A DNA stretch of 5,896 nucleotides, taken from positions 1 to 5,896 of the forward strand of contig JAILIJ010000333.1 of the NCBI GenBank assembly GCA_024695315.1. Reading direction: 5' to 3'. A program made the translations under genes and the position numbers. Of this stretch, positions 1 through 5,581 are shown one piece after another. Source of the stretch: Bacteroidaceae bacterium. Its GTDB lineage: Bacteria; Bacteroidota; Bacteroidia; Bacteroidales; Bacteroidaceae. Below the pieces are notes generated by a model. That model ran no database searches. It was not told the DNA's origin and saw nothing but the letters and a program-made list of their open reading frames with translations. The first letter of the stretch is position 1; each line of letters begins with the position of its first letter.

Positions 1-28
1 AGGCATGAATTATGCGATTAATAAGGAT

Positions 29-84
29 AAGTTTTCAAAATCACGCTGTGGTACGACCGTACCACGGCGTGATTTTGAAAATTT
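29..84. terminator. Long near-perfect hairpin, probable bidirectional terminator or repeat unit
   Basis: Positions 32-55 pair with 58-81 in a 24-bp stem whose only non-Watson-Crick pair is T47-G66. The stem extends outwards through a G31-T82 wobble and A30-T83, A29-T84. The formal loop is two bases; a four-base loop is more realistic. The inner stem (41-72) is much richer in G+C than its surroundings and is flanked by CAAAA on the left and TTTTG on the right, so each strand has a short T run after a strong stem. This fits a bidirectional intrinsic terminator. The length and near-perfection also fit a dispersed palindromic repeat or a small transposon-derived unit; one window cannot separate these. 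Confidence 0.6.
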
Positions 85-159
85 TCCTGAACATTGAAGA
101 TAATTCCTTTGCAAGTTATAAAGAATTTTTCTGCAATGCTGAATAAAATGTTCTGCATG

Positions 160-191
160 AAGGTTGTGCGCTTTAGTGGCACTATAACCTT
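160..191 (+). other. Bulged hairpin of unknown role
   Basis: AAGGTT (160-165) pairs with AACCTT (186-191), and GTGC (166-169) pairs with GCAC (179-182). A three-base bulge (183-185) and a nine-base loop complete a 10-bp stem. No T run follows, so it is not a standard terminator. It could be an operator, part of an RNA leader, or chance. Confidence 0.25.
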
Positions 192-384
192 ACAAATTAT
201 ATTATAAAAGGAATGTTCTTGGTAAGTCTTTCGCCAGAACTATCTCTTTGTAACTACAATTTAACTTCATTTTTACTAATTTCTAATTATTTCAAAAACT
301 CACATTAAATATATTTAACATCTAGGGCATTATGTATTAAGAACATTTGATAAAAAAGAGCCTTCTGTTTATAAAAACTTTAAC

Positions 385-392
385 TATCTTTG
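385..392 (+). promoter_or_regulatory. Bacteroidetes -7 box (TATCTTTG) for the nitroreductase
   Basis: TATCTTTG fits TAnnTTTG exactly and is followed by GC, as is common for these promoters. Transcription would start near 398-400, giving a leader of about 20 nt before the ATG at 420. The -33 element is poor: the nearest TCTG ends at 367, only 17 nt upstream. The box overlaps the possible TTG start at 390, so that start is unlikely because it would lie in or ahead of the promoter. Confidence 0.6.
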
Positions 393-419
393 CGCCATGA
401 ATCAAAATTAGACACGATT

Positions 420-1076
420 ATGACAATCAAAGAGGCTATTTTTGTACGTCATACGGTACGTAAGTATAAGGATGTGGCAATAGATGCTGATATCGTTAGA
501 CGGTTGAATGAACGTATAGACTATATAAATAAAGAACATGATTTGAATATCAAACTTGTGCTTAACAACGGAAATGGCATTTGGACTTTTATGAAGATTT
601 TCTTTGCTAAGAATGTGAAGAATTATCTTGTTCTTGCTGGAAAGAATAGGGAAGGGATTGACGAAGAATTAGGATATTATGGTGCTGAGTTGATGCTATT
701 TGCGCAAACTCTTGGCCTTAATTCCTGGTGGGTAGGAGGAACATATAATAAGTCTGTTGCTGCATCTACGGATGGTTCTGTCACAACTGGTGTGATTGTT
801 CTTGGATATGGACTTACGAATGGAGAACAGCACAAGTCAAAACAGATGGCGGAGGTGTGTTCGTATAAAGGAGATATGCCGAAATGGTTCAAAGATGGTA
901 TAGAATCTATTCTTTTGGCTCCGACAGCGATGAATAAGCAAGGTTTCTTCTTGGAAGGAGACGGGCGTAAGGTTACCTTGACATGTAAGAACGGACAGTA
1001 TACTGGTACTGATAAGGGTATCGTGAAATATCATTTTGAAGTGGCTGCAGGAAAAGAGAACTTTGAATGGGCTTAA
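420..1076 (+). CDS. Nitroreductase family protein (TM1586-type)
   Basis: This 218-residue protein is probably a cytoplasmic, FMN-dependent NAD(P)H oxidoreductase. Family members reduce nitro compounds, quinones or flavins; the natural substrate cannot be told from sequence. Supporting motifs are RHTVRKYKD at residues 10-18 (the Arg-rich FMN-phosphate segment near the N terminus), GYYGAELMLFAQTLGLNSWW at 85-104 (the central helix followed by the Trp-containing strand), VIVLGYG at 125-131, and LAPTAMNKQ at 166-174, equivalent to the 'APSAxNxQP' segment. This arrangement and length suit the TM1586-like nitroreductase branch. The ATG at 420 is preferred to the in-frame TTG at 390 because the promoter -7 box covers 385-392 and the family motif begins just after Met. 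The hydrolase follows 111 nt later with no visible terminator between, so co-transcription is possible. Confidence 0.9.
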   Translation: MTIKEAIFVRHTVRKYKDVAIDADIVRRLNERIDYINKEHDLNIKLVLNNGNGIWTFMKIFFAKNVKNYLVLAGKNREGIDEELGYYGAELMLFAQTLGLNSWWVGGTYNKSVAASTDGSVTTGVIVLGYGLTNGEQHKSKQMAEVCSYKGDMPKWFKDGIESILLAPTAMNKQGFFLEGDGRKVTLTCKNGQYTGTDKGIVKYHFEVAAGKENFEWA

Positions 1077-1187
1077 AGAATATATTTTGATGTGTGTTTT
1101 TATGATATTATACTGAAATAAAGGATTGGGTATATATTTAACAGATATTATTATGTGAAATTTTATGCTCTTTTAGAATTTAGAATA

Positions 1188-2408
1188 ATGAACAAGATAC
1201 TATTACTTTTATTTTTGATGATTTCTACGCTCGGAATGTCTGCCCAACAGAATCCGACGTGGTTCCAACCTGATGTGCTGACGGGAAAAACAAAGTTGAC
1301 AGAGAAGGAAACGACTTATCTTAGAGGTAGTCTTGAGAAACTCTGGAAGACTTATTTACAACATACTATAAAGGAAGAGTGGGATAGTTGTAAGATCACG
1401 ATTGATGGAATAACGATGCCTTTCTGGATTAAGACATTTGGCGAAAAGCCTGCTGATGGGTATAGTATGTATATTTCTCTGCATGGCGGTGGCAACTGTC
1501 CTGCGGAGGTAAATGATGGGCAGTATGAAAATCAGAAGGTGTTGTATTCTCCTAAGGAGGGAGTTTATGTTGTACCTCGTGCACCATATAATGATTGGGA
1601 TATGTGGTTTAAGCCTAAGCTTGATCTTTTTTATCAACGACTGATTGAATTGGCGTATGCTTTTGCGGATGTAAATGTCAATAAGGTTTACATAATGGGA
1701 TATTCTGCAGGTGGCGATGGCGTGTGGCGCATAGCACCAAGAATGGCTGATAAGTGGGCAGCATCGTCCATGATGGCAGGACACCCAGGTGATGTGTCAC
1801 TTGTTAATCTACGTAACACTCCTTTCTCTATCTGGTGTGGAGGTATGGATTCTGCTTATGATAGGAACAGAAGAGCTATGGAACGTGGAGGTCAAATGGA
1901 TTCTCTTCGCAGATGTGATCCGGAAGGGTATATTCACGAGACACATATCGTTGAAGGCAAGGGACATTGGATGGATCGTGCCGACACGGCTGCCGTGGAG
2001 TGGATGTCTCGTTTTCAGCGTAATCCTTTTCCTCGAAAGATTGTGTGGAGACAGGAAGAGAAAACGCGAGGATGGTTTTATTGGGTTTATGCTCTGGATA
2101 ATGACATCACGCGTGGTAAGGAACTGAGGCTTGAAGTAAAGGATAATGTTATAAACATATCAAAATGTGACTATAGACAGCTTGCAATGGGAATTACAGA
2201 GGAACTTGTTGATTTTGATAAGACGGTTAAAATTATGTATAATCGCAAATGTATCTTCAAAGGGAAACTGAATCGAAATGGCAGAATCATGTCGCGTTCT
2301 TTATTCTGGAAGAAGGATCCTAATTATATGTTTCCGTCTATGATTATTATTAATTCTCTTACTGATAAGCGTCAAAATTATGAAGCAGAGGAAATAAGTC
2401 TGGATTAG
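1188..2408 (+). CDS. Exported alpha/beta hydrolase (serine esterase/peptidase-like)
   Basis: This 406-residue protein starts with a signal peptide: Lys3, a leucine-rich core at residues 4-17 and a likely signal peptidase I site after MSA (residue 19), so it acts in the periplasm or beyond. The hydrolase core is clear: SLHGGGN (97-103) for the oxyanion hole, MGYSAGGDG (170-178) as nucleophile elbow with Ser173, GGMDSAYDRN (218-227) with probable acid Asp221, and GKGHWMD (257-263) with probable catalytic His260. Residues about 283-395 form a beta-rich C-terminal domain, including ELVDFDKTVKIMYNRK (339-354). It resembles the tail of predicted depolymerase- or acetylxylan-esterase-like hydrolases. 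The substrate is unknown; an ester or peptide is the safe statement. The ATG at 1188 is chosen because it puts the signal peptide at the N terminus; a GTG at 1155 would add eleven non-signal residues. No clear -7 box precedes it, so it may be read from the nitroreductase promoter. Confidence 0.85.
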   Translation: MNKILLLLFLMISTLGMSAQQNPTWFQPDVLTGKTKLTEKETTYLRGSLEKLWKTYLQHTIKEEWDSCKITIDGITMPFWIKTFGEKPADGYSMYISLHGGGNCPAEVNDGQYENQKVLYSPKEGVYVVPRAPYNDWDMWFKPKLDLFYQRLIELAYAFADVNVNKVYIMGYSAGGDGVWRIAPRMADKWAASSMMAGHPGDVSLVNLRNTPFSIWCGGMDSAYDRNRRAMERGGQMDSLRRCDPEGYIHETHIVEGKGHWMDRADTAAVEWMSRFQRNPFPRKIVWRQEEKTRGWFYWVYALDNDITRGKELRLEVKDNVINISKCDYRQLAMGITEELVDFDKTVKIMYNRKCIFKGKLNRNGRIMSRSLFWKKDPNYMFPSMIIINSLTDKRQNYEAEEISLD

Positions 2409-2460
2409 TGGCAGATGTGTTATTTCATTTCAGACTTATGATAAATGTTTTTTAGAAAAG

Positions 2461-2498
2461 AAAAACTCGACTATATCAAATTTATAGTCGAGTTTTTT
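2461..2498. terminator. Bidirectional intrinsic terminator between converging genes
   Basis: Positions 2461-2475 pair perfectly with 2483-2497 (15 bp, centred on CTCGACTATA) around a seven-base loop. A T run (2493-2498) follows on the plus strand, and the A-rich stretch 2456-2465 gives a T run on the minus strand. It lies 52 nt after the hydrolase stop and 8 nt beyond the minus-strand stop of the YbjQ gene, so one structure probably ends both transcripts. Confidence 0.9.
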
Positions 2499-2506
2499 AT
2501 GTTTTA

Positions 2507-2827
2507 TTAGTCGATTCTAACAGCTGTTCCGCTGCAGCTGACCATAAGCATGCTTCCCGTATCACCTACAGTTTCGTAGTCGATATCGATACCTATTACA
2601 GCATTAGCTCCCATGTTTTCAGCTCTTTTTTTCATTTCTCTCATGGCAGTTTCTTTTGCCTCAACAAGTGTAGATTCGTAACTTGATGCGCGACCGCCAA
2701 AGAAATCATGTATTGATGCCATAAAGTCCTTAAAGGCATTTGCGCCGATAATTGTTTCACCAGTTACTATGCCGTAATACTGGTTTATTCTGTGTCCTTC
2801 GATGTTAGGAGTTGTTGTTAGTAACAT
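2507..2827 (-). CDS. YbjQ/UPF0145 family protein (heavy-metal-binding domain family)
   Basis: This 106-residue cytoplasmic protein has the usual full length for YbjQ-like UPF0145 proteins. Family features seen are an N-terminal strand and turn (TTTPNIEGHRINQYYGIVTGE, split here as residues 4-15 and 16-24), GGRASSYES (44-52), an Ala/Lys/Glu-rich helix (55-72), GANAVIGIDIDYE (73-85) and MLMVSCSGTAV (93-103). The family is often labelled 'heavy-metal-binding domain', but a metal-binding role is not well established and only one cysteine (Cys98) is present, so I would not claim metal binding. Members are thought to form pentamer-like ring assemblies. It is monocistronic: it converges on the hydrolase through a shared terminator and diverges from the flavodoxin. 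Its start is set by the promoter at 2858-2865. Confidence 0.93.
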   Translation of the reverse strand: MLLTTTPNIEGHRINQYYGIVTGETIIGANAFKDFMASIHDFFGGRASSYESTLVEAKETAMREMKKRAENMGANAVIGIDIDYETVGDTGSMLMVSCSGTAVRID

Positions 2828-2857
2828 AATTTTATTTGTTTTAGTTTATGTATGGTA

Positions 2858-2865
2858 CAAAGTTA
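2858..2865 (-). promoter_or_regulatory. Bacteroidetes -7 box for the YbjQ gene
   Basis: On the minus strand the sequence reads TAACTTTG, an exact TAnnTTTG. Transcription would start near 2851, leaving an A-rich leader of about 25 nt before the ATG (2827-2825), normal for Bacteroidetes. No good -33 TTTG is visible at 19-21 nt upstream. Confidence 0.6.
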
Positions 2866-3002
2866 TGTTTTTATTTTATTCTGAGTTCTTATTTCGTGTT
2901 TATAAATTGTGTAGAATGCGTTTTTTATATAAAAATGTCAAGATTTTTTACACTTTTACCTTTTTATATAATCAAAATACATTTCATATACTTTTTTATT
3001 TC

Positions 3003-3010
3003 TAATTTTG
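3003..3010 (+). promoter_or_regulatory. Candidate -7 box (TAATTTTG) for the flavodoxin gene
   Basis: TAATTTTG is an exact TAnnTTTG match and is identical to the box before lrgB at 4052-4059. A start near 3016 would give a leader of about 130 nt. No TTTG lies at the expected -33 spacing, and in DNA this AT-rich such boxes occur by chance, so confidence is modest. Confidence 0.35.
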
Positions 3011-3144
3011 TGATGTTATTCTACATTAAAAGTGGATTTCGTCGTGAGATGATATTTTATTTTAACAATCAAATTATACTTACCCTTAGTGTGGGTAAAA
3101 AGAAACAATTTAAATTATCCTAAACTATTTTAATACTATTTATT

Positions 3145-3969
3145 ATGAGACAATTTGTTCTATTTTTATTTTTGATTTTGATTTGTGCATGTGAGTCTAA
3201 AAATAATAAAGACGATGAAGGGAAGAAGACTCTTATTGTTTATTATTCTCAAACTGGTGCTACAGAAAAAGTCGCTAAGGAATTTCAACATCGACTAGGA
3301 GCTGATATTGTGTCTATAGATGTTGTGGAACCTTATGCTGGCGATTTCCAACAGACAATAGAAAGATGTCGCAAGGAGAGAGAAATGAATGTTCTACCTG
3401 AACTTAAAGACGTAGATATTCATTGGAACGAGTATGACACTTTGTTTATTGGTTATCCAATTTGGTTTGGCGACGCTGCTTCTCCTATGCAGGCTTTTGT
3501 TAAAAAGTATGGTGATAGTTTGAGAACGGATATGTGTATAATTCCATTTTGTACATTTGGAAGTGGGGGACTTGGTAGCGGTATTCATAGCCTTGTTAGC
3601 ATAAATGATAATTTGGCCCCAACTATAGCTTTCGGTATTAGAACTGTTCGTATTGATTCTGCCGCATGTGATGAAATAGATTATTTTCTCAAATCACATG
3701 GAATTATTGACGGGGACTATGAAGTGTATCCTGATTATTCTCCTCAATATACAGTAAATGGGGCAGAGTCGGAGATTTTTTCTCAAGCTTGTGATGGATA
3801 TCCGATGCTTCATGCAACTCCAATATCTGTGGGAATACGTAAAACGTCAAAAGGTACGGATTATAATTTTATAGCTAAGGATGACGATTCACCAGAAAAT
3901 GCAAAAATTCAAGTGATTATAAGTGTACATGATGGCTCAAAACCTGAATTTACTGAAGTTATAAGGTGA
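3145..3969 (+). CDS. Lipoprotein flavodoxin with C-terminal extension
   Basis: This 274-residue protein begins with a lipoprotein signal: hydrophobic residues 4-13, then ICA before Cys16. It should therefore be lipid-anchored outside the cytoplasm, unlike classic cytoplasmic flavodoxins. The flavodoxin domain spans about residues 28-188. TLIVYYSQTGATEKVA (29-44) holds the FMN-phosphate loop SQTGAT, GYPIWFGDAASP (103-114) is the first isoalloxazine loop with Trp107, and PFCTFGSGGLGSG (134-146) is the second. This matches the flavodoxin_4 type common in anaerobes. Residues about 200-274 are extra. They include TPISVGIRKTSKGTDYNF (225-242) followed by a strand pair and the ending KPEFTEVIR, which suggests a diverged cystatin-like fold ('QVVxGxNY'-type motif). 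That part is inference. A likely role is electron transfer or quinone reduction at the envelope; the partner is unknown. The gene is monocistronic and ends 1 nt before a poly-T tract. Confidence 0.88.
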   Translation: MRQFVLFLFLILICACESKNNKDDEGKKTLIVYYSQTGATEKVAKEFQHRLGADIVSIDVVEPYAGDFQQTIERCRKEREMNVLPELKDVDIHWNEYDTLFIGYPIWFGDAASPMQAFVKKYGDSLRTDMCIIPFCTFGSGGLGSGIHSLVSINDNLAPTIAFGIRTVRIDSAACDEIDYFLKSHGIIDGDYEVYPDYSPQYTVNGAESEIFSQACDGYPMLHATPISVGIRKTSKGTDYNFIAKDDDSPENAKIQVIISVHDGSKPEFTEVIR

Positions 3970-3982
3970 TTTTTTTTTTTTT
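3970..3982 (+). repeat. Thirteen-T homopolymer directly after the flavodoxin stop
   Basis: An uninterrupted run of 13 T follows the TGA at 3967-3969. Only a weak potential stem precedes it (ACCT near 3943 with AGGT at 3964-3967), so it lacks the hairpin of a classic terminator, though it may still help end transcription. Such runs vary in length through slippage and are prone to sequencing error; here any change falls outside the coding region. Confidence 0.7.
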
Positions 3983-4051
3983 GTTCCAGAAAAATGGAGT
4001 GTATTGTGTGAAATTATTATTTCTTGTGGTACATCAAATGTGATTTTTTTA

Positions 4052-4059
4052 TAATTTTG
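4052..4059 (+). promoter_or_regulatory. Bacteroidetes -7 box (TAATTTTG) for lrgB-lrgA
   Basis: TAATTTTG followed by CG is an exact TAnnTTTG and the best promoter candidate in the 224-nt gap. A start near 4065 gives an unusually long leader of about 130 nt. The nearest TTG (4024-4026) is 25 nt upstream, longer than the usual 19-21 nt, so the -33 element is unclear. The leader holds a possible 19-codon ORF (4093-4152) and a seven-codon ORF starting at 4190 that overlaps the lrgB start codon. Confidence 0.5.
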
Positions 4060-4193
4060 CGTCATAAATTGTTAAGAGATGCTGTAAAACGGATGGATTC
4101 ATCTTGTGAAAACTATAATCTTCTATCTGTTCTTCAGCTATTTGTAGTTTAGGATAACCTCTTATTTTGTGTATGTAAAAGTTATAAAAATGT

Positions 4194-4889
4194 ATGGAGT
4201 ATTTACAAAATGAATATTTTCTTCTTACTTTGACATTTGGTGTTTATTTCCTATCAAAGTTTCTTCAAAAGAAATTAGGGTGGTCTTTTCTTAATCCTAT
4301 TTTGATAAGTGTTGCTATACTTATTCTATTTCTAAAATCAACTGGGATAGATTATGAGATTTATCAGTCGAGTGGATCAAAAATAGATTTTTGGCTCAAA
4401 CCGGCCGTTGTTGCGCTTGGGGTGCCATTATATCGTCATCTTTCTGTTATTAGAAAACAAATTGTGCCTATTGTTGTATCTCAATTTGTGGGATGTATAA
4501 CAGGTATATTATCTGTTGTCCTGATAGCAAAATGGTTAGGGGCTAGTAAAGAAGTGGTACTATCACTTGCTGCTAAGTCGGTTACAACTCCTATTGCGAT
4601 GGAAGTAACTCGTACTTTGGGTGGTATTCCTTCATTAACGGCTGCAATTGTAGTCATGGTAGGCATTCTCGGAGCTATGATTGGGTTTAGAGTACTCCAG
4701 TTTGGAAGAATAAAACAACCTGATTCTCAGGGCCTCTCTATTGGAACGGCTTCGCATGCTGTTGGAACTTCTGCCGCCATGGATAGGGGCGAACAGTTGG
4801 GGGCGTTTGCAAGTCTTGGCCTTATATTGAATGGTGTTTTTACTGCCATTTTCTCAAGCATATTACTTCAAACAATCGGTATTATTTAA
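4194..4889 (+). CDS. lrgB: LrgB/CidB family membrane protein
   Basis: This 231-residue polytopic inner-membrane protein is full length for the LrgB family. Hydrophobic segments lie at about 7-24, 33-48, 69-80, 90-112, 120-135, 147-167 and 203-228. Diagnostic motifs are LNPILISV (33-40), LKPAVVALGVPLY (68-80), KSVTTPIAMEV (128-138), GTASHAVGTSAA (184-195) and GAFASLGLILNG (203-214). LrgAB was first described as a holin-like modulator of murein hydrolases in staphylococci. Later work on B. subtilis PftAB, S. mutans LrgAB and plant PLGG1 supports transport of pyruvate or of glycolate/glycerate. Either role is possible here; carboxylate transport is my preferred inference. lrgA follows after 52 nt on the same strand. 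The ATG at 4194 is preferred; a second ATG at 4190 opens only a seven-codon frame. No Shine-Dalgarno is visible. Confidence 0.95.
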   Translation: MEYLQNEYFLLTLTFGVYFLSKFLQKKLGWSFLNPILISVAILILFLKSTGIDYEIYQSSGSKIDFWLKPAVVALGVPLYRHLSVIRKQIVPIVVSQFVGCITGILSVVLIAKWLGASKEVVLSLAAKSVTTPIAMEVTRTLGGIPSLTAAIVVMVGILGAMIGFRVLQFGRIKQPDSQGLSIGTASHAVGTSAAMDRGEQLGAFASLGLILNGVFTAIFSSILLQTIGII

Positions 4890-4897
4890 GTATTGAT

Positions 4898-4905
4898 TAT
4901 ATTTG
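4898..4905 (+). promoter_or_regulatory. Possible internal -7 box before lrgA
   Basis: TATATTTG in the 52-nt lrgB-lrgA gap matches TAnnTTTG. It would start transcription near 4911, about 30 nt before the lrgA ATG. It lies inside the dyad ATTGAT (4892-4897) and ATCAAT (4912-4917), which could be an operator. No -33 box is seen and the area is very AT-rich, so this may be chance. Confidence 0.3.
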
Positions 4906-4941
4906 AATAATATCAATTTATTATGAATATAACTATATATT

Positions 4942-5328
4942 ATGGATATCTTTAAGCAATTAGCTATTATTATTGGCTGCTTGGCTGCTGGCGAATTTTT
5001 TGTATGGCTCACGAATGTTCCAGTACCTTCAAGTGTTATTGGAATGCTATTACTTACTCTTCTTTTGAAACTAGGCGTTGTCAAAGAGAATTCGGTTTCT
5101 CGACTTTCAGATTTTCTTGTTGCTAATATGGGATTTTTCTTTGTACCACCAGGCGTTGCTTTGATGCTGTATTTTGATGTTATTGAAGCTGAGTTCTTAC
5201 CAATCGTTGTTTCAGTATTTGTAAGTACAATTATCGTTCTTGTCTTTACAGGATGGAGTCATAGTCTGACTCGTAAAATTTTAGGAAAGGTTAATCCTAA
5301 GATTCATAAATATTTTAAGGACAAGTAA
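4942..5328 (+). CDS. lrgA: CidA/LrgA family membrane protein
   Basis: This 128-residue inner-membrane protein is of typical length for CidA/LrgA. Four hydrophobic segments are seen at about residues 5-24, 31-47, 62-80 and 85-104, followed by a basic tail (110-128). Family motifs are VPVPSSVIGMLLL (26-38) and FFFVPPGVALM (65-75). It is the small, holin-like partner of LrgB; in studied systems both proteins are needed for pyruvate uptake or for control of murein hydrolase activity. Here lrgA lies downstream of lrgB, whereas the classic operons are lrgA-lrgB and cidA-cidB. The 52-nt gap argues against translational coupling, and a possible internal promoter lies there. No fusion of the two proteins is present. 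Confidence 0.94.
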   Translation: MDIFKQLAIIIGCLAAGEFFVWLTNVPVPSSVIGMLLLTLLLKLGVVKENSVSRLSDFLVANMGFFFVPPGVALMLYFDVIEAEFLPIVVSVFVSTIIVLVFTGWSHSLTRKILGKVNPKIHKYFKDK

Positions 5329-5346
5329 TTATTATTTATTATGAAT

Positions 5347-5409
5347 TACTTAGAATATATGACAATAAAGTTTTTTGAATGTAATGACGATTATGTTTAA
5401 TTCTAAGTA
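5347..5409. repeat. Widely spaced 10-bp inverted repeat
   Basis: TACTTAGAAT (5347-5356) is the reverse complement of ATTCTAAGTA (5400-5409), with 43 nt between. It begins 18 nt after the lrgA stop. No T run follows the right arm, so it is a weak terminator candidate; it could also fold as the base of a small structured RNA. Confidence 0.45.
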
Positions 5410-5518
5410 TTCGAAATTCCCTATTAGATTAACGGATTTTTTGTAAAAAATATTTATGTGATTAATTTCATGTTTTTCAAAAGACTTACTTACGTCAAGG
5501 CATATTTATTTACCCCAA

Positions 5519-5562
5519 ATCCTTCGACAACGCTTCGTATCTCCTTCGTAAATCCTTCGAAT
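5519..5562. repeat. Four 11-nt direct repeats with core CTTCG
   Basis: The core CTTCG recurs at 5522, 5533, 5544 and 5555, exactly 11 nt apart. The units are ATCCTTCGACA, ACGCTTCGTAT, CTCCTTCGTAA and ATCCTTCGAAT. The period is not a multiple of three, so it is not a peptide repeat, and it is close to one DNA turn, so all cores face the same side of the helix. PhoB/OmpR-family regulators bind 11-nt direct repeats of this kind, but the core is unlike the known Pho box. The first and last units carry AAATCC (5517-5522, 5550-5555), and either can pair with GGATTT at 5564-5569. Confidence 0.6.
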
Positions 5563-5581
5563 TGGATTTGAATTTTATTGA

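Larger units (their letters stand above)
1..419. other. 5' intergenic region, no credible gene
   Basis: No coding region of convincing length or composition is visible on either strand. A TAA at 19-21 lies eight bases before the long hairpin at 29-84 and could be the stop of an upstream gene, but only six codons are visible, so this is a guess. One plus-strand frame is open from 2 to 109 straight through the hairpin; its composition and the palindrome argue against coding. The stretch holds the hairpin at 29-84, a weaker bulged hairpin at 160-191, and a direct repeat TTCTGCA at 129-135 and 151-157 (22-nt spacing). A further bulged dyad lies at 215-240 (GTTCT-T-GG against CCAGAAC). The nitroreductase promoter sits at the end. 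Confidence 0.6.
2828..3144. other. Divergent AT-rich intergenic region
   Basis: This 317-nt gap between the divergent YbjQ and flavodoxin genes holds promoters for both directions (2858-2865 minus, 3003-3010 plus). Plus-strand frames open here would encode runs of Phe, Ile, Tyr and Leu, as expected from T-rich DNA, and have no recognisable domain. A small hairpin, TTACCC (3080-3085) against GGGTAA (3093-3098), lies about 50 nt before the flavodoxin ATG and could affect its leader. Nothing else is seen. Confidence 0.6.

Noticed and set aside
437..444. TATTTTTG match to the -7 consensus
   Set aside because: It lies within the nitroreductase coding region. By my rough estimate about four such matches per strand are expected by chance in DNA of this composition, which also lowers confidence in the other lone boxes.
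1356..1784. 142-codon minus-strand ORF
   Set aside because: It lies wholly inside the hydrolase, whose catalytic motifs establish the plus-strand frame; it has no recognisable domain and is a shadow.
1789..2127. 112-codon plus-strand ORF
   Set aside because: It is a second frame inside the hydrolase over the Asp221 and His260 region; no frameshift is needed because the real frame is intact.
3080..3098. Riboswitch, for example for FMN, before the flavodoxin
   Set aside because: Only one 6-bp hairpin is visible; the conserved multi-stem pattern of an FMN or other known riboswitch is not recognisable.
2802..3123. Overlapping plus-strand ORFs of 67 and 91 codons in the divergent gap
   Set aside because: They are dominated by Phe, Tyr, Ile and Leu as expected from T-rich DNA, overlap the YbjQ start and promoter, and show no motif or convincing membrane-protein pattern.
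4863..5084. 73-codon minus-strand ORF across the lrgB-lrgA gap
   Set aside because: It is antisense to the lrgA N terminus, which carries strong family motifs, and has no domain of its own.
5436..5451. ATTTTTT/AAAAAAT hairpin as the lrgA terminator
   Set aside because: The stem is seven A-T pairs with a two-base loop and no G-C pair, too weak to call a terminator.
5519..5562. CRISPR array
   Set aside because: Units are 11 nt with no spacers and only four copies, and no cas gene is present.
5470..5571. 33-codon plus-strand ORF spanning the 11-nt repeats
   Set aside because: No promoter or family similarity is seen, and an 11-nt period shifts frame in each unit, so the repeats are not protein-coding repeats.
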